Part shown: piece by piece, positions 22,100 through 26,875 of the stretch | How the letters are laid out: each line of letters begins with the position of its first letter | How positions within the stretch are numbered: position 1 is the first letter of the stretch | Assembly: GCA_036494675.1 (NCBI GenBank) | Contig: DASXOA010000163.1 | Span: forward strand, 1 to 26,875 | Direction of reading: 5' to 3' | DNA from: Rugosimonospora sp036494675 | GTDB taxonomy: Bacteria; Actinomycetota; Actinomycetes; Mycobacteriales; Micromonosporaceae | DNA length: 26,875 bases | Notes under the pieces: generated by a model | What the model saw: the letters and a program-made list of their open reading frames with translations, nothing else | What the model was told of the DNA's origin: nothing | Databases searched by the model: none | Made by a program: the position numbers and the translations under genes

Positions 22100-24325
22100 T
22101 CATTGAGTGGGCGCGCCGCCACGTCCTCCTGATCCCCGGCGACCGGCCCGGCCAGTAGCACCCGGGCCGCCGGCGCCGGGCGTCGCCGGAGTCGCGGACG
22201 TCGGCGGATTCGCGGGGTTGGCCGGTGGCCCGCCGCCGTCGCCGAAGGCGATGGCGACGCTGGGGGCGGTGAAGTCCTTGACCGGCTGGCCGGCCAGCGC
22301 GGTCATCAGGGTGTGTGCCACGGCCGCCGCCACCGAGGATTCGACGGCGGAACCGACGTCGTCGGTGGCGTTGCTCGGGTCGGCCGCGATACCGGCCGCC
22401 GCGACCTGCGGGGTGAAGCCCACGAACGTCTCGGTGGCGTTGTTCTCCGAACTTCCGGTCTTGCCGGCCACCGGCCGGTTACCGAAGATGCTGCCCACGA
22501 CCGGCGCCGTACCGCCGTTGCACATGCCGAAGGCGGACTGCTGGCCGACCGGGCACCGGGCCGCGTCGGTGGCGGCGCGGGCCACGTCCGGGTCGAGAAC
22601 CTGTTGGCAGCTCGAATTTCCGGCCGAGACCCGGTTGCCGCCGGCGTCGGTGATCGACACCACCGGTACCGGCTTGCAGTAGGTTCCCTGATCCGCCACG
22701 GTCGCGTACGCGTTGGCCAGATCCAGTGGCGTGGTGTCGGCGACGCCGAGGGTGAACGAACCCCACTCGCTGGCGTCGTTGGCGGCCAGGGACGCGTCGC
22801 TCGGCGCCCGGAACGTGATGCCCAACTGCTGTGCCATCGCCACGGCCTTCTGGGGCCCGATCTGCTCTTCGAGCCAGACGAAGTACGTGTTCACCGACCG
22901 GCCGTACCCGTCCCACATCGTGCGCTCACCGTCCATGAAGGACGGGTTGTCGTTGACCGGGCACCAGAAACCGCCGCAGCTGCCCGTGCCGCTCGCCGGG
23001 AACCGGGTGACCAGAGGCGACGGCGCGTCGAAGCTGGTGGACAGCGGCCGGCCGGCCTCCAGCGCGGCCAGCATGGTGAACAGCTTGAAGGTGGAGCCGG
23101 CCTGGTAGCCGTCGACCCCGTTGCCCCCGGCGATCAGCTGGCTGACCGTGTTCGGGTACTGCTGCCCCGGCGGGTCGGGGGCCAGGCTGTAGTGCCGGTT
23201 GACGGCCAGCGACAGCACCTGACCGGTACCGGGTTGGACCACCGCGATCGGAAGCGCCTTCTTGTTGTCGTACCCGTACACGGACAGCGACTGCTGGAGC
23301 GCCGAGGCCTGGACGTTCGGGTCCAGGGAGGTGACGACCGTGTACCCGCCCTCGTTCAGCGCGCGCTCGCGGTCGGCGACCGTGGCACCGAACGCGGTCT
23401 GCGCGTCCCACCACTGCCGGAAGTAGTCGCAGAAGAAGCCCCAGTCGTTGTGGTCGGCCGGAACCGCCGTGCAGTTGTTGGGCGGCTGGCTGGGGTTCAG
23501 CGCCAACGGTGTCGCGTCGGCCGCCTTCGCCTGCGCCTTGGTGATCACGTTCATGCCCGCCATGGAGTCGAGCACGTACGTGCGACGGGACAGCGCGGCG
23601 GACTTGTCGCCGCTGACCGGGTTGTCGGTGTCCGGAGACTGGACCAGCCCGGCGATCAGGGCCGCCTCGGGCAGGGTCAGCTGGCTGGGTGGCTTGCCGA
23701 AGTAGCCCTCGCTGGCCGCGTAGATGCCGTACTCGCCGTTGCCGAAGTAGGCGATGTTCAGGTACCCCTGGAGGATCTGGTCCTTGGTCATGCTCTTTTC
23801 CAGCGCCACCCCGTAGCGCACCTCCTGGATCTTGCGGCTCGGGGTGTCGTCGGTGGCCGCGGCGCGCTGCGCCGGGGTCAGGTTGGGGTCGGTCTTGAGC
23901 ACGTTGCGGACGTACTGCATGGTCAACGTCGACGCGCCCTGCTCGACCTGGCCACTGCTGCCGTTGGAGACCAGGGCACGCAGCACGCTCTTCAGGTCGA
24001 CCGCGCCGTGCTGGTAGAACCGGGTGTCCTCGGCGGCGACCATCGCCTGGCGCATCACGGGAGCCACGTCGGAGAGCGAGACGTTCTTGCGGTTCTCGTC
24101 GTAGAACGTGGTGATCAGCGTCTTGCCGTCCCGGGCATAGATCGAGGTGGTCTGCGGGTTCGGAACGATCTTCAAGTCGCTCGGCAGGGACTCGAAGTCC
24201 GCGCTGAGGGTGTTGACGGAGAGCCCGCCGATCAATGCGACCGGCAGCGCGGCCGCGGCCAGCACGGCCCCGGCGCCCGCCACGCATATCGCCACGCCCA
24301 TGAATCGGCCCAACCGGCTCGCCAT
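22100..24325 (-). CDS. Class A penicillin-binding protein (bifunctional transglycosylase/transpeptidase)
   Basis: 741 residues; ATG 24325 with GGGAG (plus-strand 24333-24337) 7 bases upstream. One N-terminal membrane segment (about 10-34). The GT51 domain has AAEDTRFYQHG (catalytic E99), QGASTLTMQYVRN, a KIQEVRYGVALEKSMTKDQI segment and NIAYFGNGEYGIYAAS. The transpeptidase domain has SxxK as STFK (S411, K414), SVN (477-479) and KTG (622-624), so both activities look intact. A low-complexity Pro/Gly/Ala tail follows after about 695, without a PASTA domain. Several Cys pairs occur in the outside part. It synthesises and cross-links peptidoglycan. It appears to be a single-gene unit. Confidence 0.95.
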   Translation of the reverse strand: MASRLGRFMGVAICVAGAGAVLAAAALPVALIGGLSVNTLSADFESLPSDLKIVPNPQTTSIYARDGKTLITTFYDENRKNVSLSDVAPVMRQAMVAAEDTRFYQHGAVDLKSVLRALVSNGSSGQVEQGASTLTMQYVRNVLKTDPNLTPAQRAAATDDTPSRKIQEVRYGVALEKSMTKDQILQGYLNIAYFGNGEYGIYAASEGYFGKPPSQLTLPEAALIAGLVQSPDTDNPVSGDKSAALSRRTYVLDSMAGMNVITKAQAKAADATPLALNPSQPPNNCTAVPADHNDWGFFCDYFRQWWDAQTAFGATVADRERALNEGGYTVVTSLDPNVQASALQQSLSVYGYDNKKALPIAVVQPGTGQVLSLAVNRHYSLAPDPPGQQYPNTVSQLIAGGNGVDGYQAGSTFKLFTMLAALEAGRPLSTSFDAPSPLVTRFPASGTGSCGGFWCPVNDNPSFMDGERTMWDGYGRSVNTYFVWLEEQIGPQKAVAMAQQLGITFRAPSDASLAANDASEWGSFTLGVADTTPLDLANAYATVADQGTYCKPVPVVSITDAGGNRVSAGNSSCQQVLDPDVARAATDAARCPVGQQSAFGMCNGGTAPVVGSIFGNRPVAGKTGSSENNATETFVGFTPQVAAAGIAADPSNATDDVGSAVESSVAAAVAHTLMTALAGQPVKDFTAPSVAIAFGDGGGPPANPANPPTSATPATPGAGGPGATGRAGRRGSGGRGGAPTQ

Positions 24326-24747
24326 CAAACTACTCCCACCCCGCGCTACCCATACCGGGTCAAGACTTGCCACGCGATCGCCGGATTGCCCAGCAGAACG
24401 GCCAACTGATGCGGAAATCTCAGCCCGAACCCAGGCTTTTCGAAGAAACGGAACGGCACGGTGTCCCGCGCTGACCCGTGCTGGTCGGGTAAATGGCAAT
24501 TGCTCGCTATTGCTGGTTGGTCCATTCGGCTGGATGGTCGCCCTGCCGGACGCGTGACGATTCGCGGCGGATCGGCTACCCGCAGTCGAAGGTCGGCCAG
24601 CGCCGTTGCGCGAGCCGGACGGTCGGCGATCAGCCTTAAGGGGCCGCTGTTTTGACAGTCGATGAGGGTAAAGGCGGCAAGACGTGAAAATGTTGCGCTT
24701 CTCGTGCATGAGTGGTTGACTCGCCTTTCAGACGCCCAAAACCGTGC
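24326..24747. other. Intergenic region between divergent PBP and conservon genes
   Basis: About 420 bases with no gene seen. GC content drops around 24480-24530 and 24640-24740. TTGACA (24652-24657) and TTGACT (24716-24721) on the plus strand are possible -35 elements, but no matching -10 was found at normal spacing. On the minus strand TTGACC lies 40 bases upstream of the PBP start. Confidence 0.5.
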
Positions 24748-24770
24748 GGACGGCTCTTAGCCGTCCTCTT
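24748..24770 (+). terminator. Terminator-like hairpin in the conservon leader
   Basis: GGACGGCT-CTT-AGCCGTCC (24748-24766) is a perfect 8-bp stem followed by TCTT. No gene on this strand ends nearby, so it may end a short RNA or act as an attenuator in the cvnA leader. It makes an upstream GTG (24744) an unlikely start for the kinase gene. Confidence 0.5.
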
Positions 24771-24804
24771 GGTGCATATCGGGAAAACAACGGGAAGAGC
24801 GCGT

Positions 24805-24828
24805 ATGTACTGCGAGATCTCGTGGTGA
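24805..24828 (+). CDS. 7-codon upstream ORF before cvnA
   Basis: ATG 24805 is preceded by GGGAAGAG (24792-24799) at 5 bases and encodes MYCEISW followed by TGA. The stop lies 5 bases before the probable cvnA ATG at 24834, the right spacing for translational reinitiation. It could be a leader peptide or a chance frame. Confidence 0.35.
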   Translation: MYCEISW

Positions 24829-24833
24829 CCCGG

Positions 24834-26465
24834 ATGGGTTGGCGGCAGCGATTGGCTGACTGGCTGGGCCCTTCCGGCGGCAGAGAGCCGGACCGGACCG
24901 CCGTGCTGACCGCCGAGTTCACGGCCGGACCGCCGGCGGGACACGTCCCTCGGCGGGCGGTACCGCCCGCCGAACTGACCGCCTGGCCGGCCGGGATCGG
25001 GCCGGGCGGCATGACGCCGGTCGGCATGGGGCCGGCCGGCATGGCGCCGGTCGCCAGGGGGCCGGCCGGCATGGGGCCGGGATCCGTGGGGCCGGTCGGC
25101 ATGGCGCCGGGCACCGCAGGACCGGGGAGCGCCGGACCTGGCGCTGGCGGACCGGGCACCGCGGGACCGGACGGCGGCGGGTCGGGCCGCGCCGACGACG
25201 ACGTGTGGCCGAGGATCTGCGAGCAGTTCGCGCTGCGGGTGCTCGCCGCCGCGTACCAGATGAGTTCCCAGCTGGAAGCCGCCGAGGCCGAGGAGCAGAA
25301 CCCGGAGCGGCTGGAGAAGCTCTACCGCATCGACCACGCCAACACCCGGCTCCGGCGGCAGGCCGAGAACCTGCAGGTCCTCGCGGGGCACAAGGTCGAG
25401 GACGCCGGCCGGCAGGTGACCACCCTGCTCGACGTGGTCCGCGCCGCCGCCTCAGCGATCGAGCACTACCCGCGCATCCACATCGGGTTCCTGGCCGACC
25501 TGGCGGTGGTCGAGTTCGCCGCCGACGACGTGATCCGGGTGCTGACCGAGCTGCTGGACAACGCGGCCCGGTTCTCCCCGCCCACGTCGAACGTGCTGGT
25601 CTCCGCGCACATCACCGAGCTGGGCAGCGTGCTGCTGCGGGTGGAGGACGCCGGGGTCGGCCTGGCCCCGGGCCGCCTCGCGTCGCTCAACGCGATGTTC
25701 GAGGCCGAACGCCCGGCGCAGCTCGACGGCAGCCCGGAGTCCCACATCGGGCTGCTGGTCGTGCAGCGGCTGGCCCTGACGCACCGGATCCGGGTGCGGC
25801 TGAGCGGCCGCCAGCCCGGCGGTACGACCGCCACGGTGCTGGTACCCGACGGGCTCGTCTGTGAGGTTCCGCAGTTGGACGGCCTGCCCGCGGTACCGAG
25901 CATGGGTCAGGCGCAGCCGGTGCCGCCGCAGTACGAGAGGGGCTCCGCGTACCAGGGCCGGGCACCGGTCTCCGAGGCGCACCTCGTCCAGCCGTACCAG
26001 CAGCCGGGCGACCCGCCCGACGAGTCCGACCGGTACGCCTCCGGGGCGGGGCTGCTCGCGACGGCCAGCGGCCTGCCCCGCCGTCCCCGCGCAAGCCTGC
26101 GGGGCGAACCGGGCGGCGACGGCCCGGCGGCCGGCGGCTTCGGCGGCCCCGCTCACGGGGGCTTCGGCAGCGGCGGCGCGACCAACGGCAGCGCGACCAA
26201 CGGCAGCGCGACCAACGGCAGCGCGGCCATCGGCGGCGCGGTCAACGCCAACCCGCCGAACGCGCAGCCGGCCGATGTCGACCGGATGCCCTGGCCGGAT
26301 GAGACGGCGGACTTCGCGGCCGGCATCAACGACGCACTCAGCGCCTCGGGCAGCGAAGCGCGTAGCACCTCGAGCAGCGCCCTCGGAGGCGACGCACTCA
26401 GCGCCTCGGGCAGCGAAGCAGCCAGCGGCTCCGGCGATCAGGGCTTCGAAGGGACAGGCCGATGA
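24834..26465 (+). CDS. cvnA: CvnA-like histidine kinase/ATPase of a conservon, without sensor domain
   Basis: 543 residues from ATG 24834 (GGTGA 5 bases upstream); GTG 24822 is possible. There is no membrane segment or nitrate-sensing-type region, unlike typical CvnA proteins of about 700-1000 residues. Residues 1-115 are low complexity with GMxPV/A pentapeptide repeats. The dimerisation helix (about 130-185) has LEKLYRIDHANTRLRRQAEN and LQVLAG, the conservon-type H-box. The ATPase domain has LTELLDNAARFSPP (N-box), VEDAGVGLAPG (G1) and ESHIGLLVVQRLA (G2), then a long disordered tail with 15-bp and 60-bp repeats. The stop overlaps cvnB (ATGA). Conservons are cytoplasmic-membrane signalling complexes resembling eukaryotic G-protein systems in which CvnA works with CvnB, CvnC and the GTPase CvnD. 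Confidence 0.82.
   Translation: MGWRQRLADWLGPSGGREPDRTAVLTAEFTAGPPAGHVPRRAVPPAELTAWPAGIGPGGMTPVGMGPAGMAPVARGPAGMGPGSVGPVGMAPGTAGPGSAGPGAGGPGTAGPDGGGSGRADDDVWPRICEQFALRVLAAAYQMSSQLEAAEAEEQNPERLEKLYRIDHANTRLRRQAENLQVLAGHKVEDAGRQVTTLLDVVRAAASAIEHYPRIHIGFLADLAVVEFAADDVIRVLTELLDNAARFSPPTSNVLVSAHITELGSVLLRVEDAGVGLAPGRLASLNAMFEAERPAQLDGSPESHIGLLVVQRLALTHRIRVRLSGRQPGGTTATVLVPDGLVCEVPQLDGLPAVPSMGQAQPVPPQYERGSAYQGRAPVSEAHLVQPYQQPGDPPDESDRYASGAGLLATASGLPRRPRASLRGEPGGDGPAAGGFGGPAHGGFGSGGATNGSATNGSATNGSAAIGGAVNANPPNAQPADVDRMPWPDETADFAAGINDALSASGSEARSTSSSALGGDALSASGSEAASGSGDQGFEGTGR
25008..25127 (+). repeat. 15-bp in-frame repeats in cvnA N-terminus
   Basis: About eight imperfect units of GGCATGGSGCCGGYC type encode Gly-Met-x-Pro-Val/Ala, then Gly-Pro-rich variants. 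Such repeats vary readily in copy number without frameshift. Confidence 0.8.
26178..26237 (+). repeat. 15-bp repeats encoding ATNGS in the cvnA tail
   Basis: GCGACCAACGGCAGC is repeated three times without change (26178-26222), followed by a diverged fourth unit GCGGCCATCGGCGGC. The perfect identity suggests recent expansion. Confidence 0.9.
26331..26419 (+). repeat. 29-bp direct repeat at 60-bp period in the cvnA tail
   Basis: The 29 bases 26331-26359 (GACGCACTCAGCGCC to GCAGCGAAGC) recur exactly at 26391-26419, encoding two copies of DALSASGSEA. The period of 60 bases keeps the frame. Confidence 0.9.
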
Positions 26466-26875
26466 CCGTACCCACCACGCACTCCGCCCAGTCGGGATAC
26501 CGCACGCCGCAGGACTTCGCGTGGCTGATCAGCCAGTTCGCCGACGAGGTCCCCGGCGTGACGCACGCGCTGATCGTCTCCCGCGACGGGCTGCCGCTCG
26601 TCGCGTCCCGCTCCGTCCCCCGCGACCTGGGAGACCAGCTCTCCGCACTGACCGCGGGCCTGATCAGCATGGCCGACCGCAGCGCGTCGCTGCTGGACCT
26701 GGGCGCGTCGGAGTACATCACCATCCGGCTGCCACGCGGGCACCTGCTCTTCATGCGCGTCGGCGACGCGGCCGGGCTGGCCGTCGCGGCGGCCAGCGGA
26801 TGCGACCTGCGGGTCGTCGCCTACCAGATGACCCAGTTCGTCGGCGCCGTCGCGCACCTGCTGACCCCGCAGCTG
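26462..26875 (+). CDS. cvnB: CvnB-like roadblock/LC7 protein, 3' end at the window edge
   Basis: The ATG overlaps the cvnA stop by 4 bases and 138 codons run to the window end without a stop. QDFAWLISQFADEVPGVTHA, LIVSRDGLPLVAS, LSALTAGLISMADRSASLLD and YITIRLPRGHLLFMRVGDAAG form the alpha-beta roadblock/LC7 fold that in conservons binds the GTPase CvnD and the kinase CvnA. The typical length is about 135-145 residues, so little or nothing is missing. cvnC (DUF742) and cvnD (GTPase) are expected next. Confidence 0.92.
   Translation, partial: MTVPTTHSAQSGYRTPQDFAWLISQFADEVPGVTHALIVSRDGLPLVASRSVPRDLGDQLSALTAGLISMADRSASLLDLGASEYITIRLPRGHLLFMRVGDAAGLAVAAASGCDLRVVAYQMTQFVGAVAHLLTPQL

Noticed and set aside
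21969..22106. Short plus-strand ORF of 45 codons beginning MTPGFSAEMVF
   Set aside because: No ribosome site, no recognised family, and it lies in decayed sequence beside the DUF397 remnant and overlaps the end of the PBP gene.
22313..24409. Plus-strand open frame of about 700 codons opposite the PBP gene
   Set aside because: Shadow of a fully recognisable class A PBP; composition is typical of high-GC antisense frames.
24744..24833. Upstream GTG start extending the conservon kinase by 30 codons
   Set aside because: The extension runs through an 8-bp terminator-like hairpin, has no ribosome site and encodes no conserved residues.
1..26875. Transferred island or prophage
   Set aside because: No integrase, transposase, tRNA or att-like repeats were seen, and base composition is uniform apart from a few intergenic regions.

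Overview
The window is very GC-rich DNA with strong third-position G/C bias, GTG starts, ATGA overlaps and many probable leaderless promoters. It carries a truncated conservon (CvnA/CvnB), a DUF397 remnant, an MmyB remnant and a CelR-type cellulase operator. Together these point to a filamentous actinomycete, most likely of the Micromonosporaceae (inference from gene content, no search was run). No rRNA, tRNA, CRISPR array, intact insertion sequence or phage gene was found.

Layout. Bases 1-463: end of a HhH endonuclease-like gene. 533-3474: a secreted GH9-CBM3-CBM2 cellulase with its own promoter, CelR-like operator and terminators. 3591-6001: a MarR-type regulator with a C-terminal Cys cluster, a cold-shock-domain protein, and a UPF0718-type permease with a His-rich tail and a CsoR-like palindrome at its start. 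6242-9296: an MBOAT/SGNH pair that probably acylates an extracytoplasmic polymer. 9332-11299: a secreted sialidase with a LamG domain. 11875-13302: a c-di-AMP (ydaO/yuaA) riboswitch, then a 27-codon ORF with a strong ribosome site, then a membrane-anchored C39-like peptidase. 13331-14884: a YCII protein, an NlpC/P60 hydrolase and the tail of a lost MmyB regulator. 14910-20279: an ABC-2 exporter (ATPase broken by an apparent one-base deletion, two permeases, one with a large extracellular jelly-roll domain) divergent from a NarL/DesKR-type two-component system. 20274-21787: a methyltransferase, a TfoX-N-like protein and a small membrane protein. 21880-24325: a DUF397 remnant and a class A penicillin-binding protein. 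24748-26875: the first two genes of a conservon.

The common theme is the cell surface and outside: polymer degradation (cellulase, sialidase), peptidoglycan synthesis and cutting (PBP, NlpC/P60, perhaps C39), polymer acylation (MBOAT/SGNH) and sensing or export. The most notable item is the c-di-AMP riboswitch: the reading frame directly behind it encodes only 27 residues, and the next real gene is a C39-like peptidase instead of the Rpf or NlpC/P60 genes usually found behind this riboswitch in actinobacteria. Further points of interest are the repeated leaderless-promoter geometry, the frameshifted ATPase, the DUF1349-like insertion in an ABC permease, and a conservon kinase without a sensor domain, preceded by a hairpin and a 7-codon upstream ORF.
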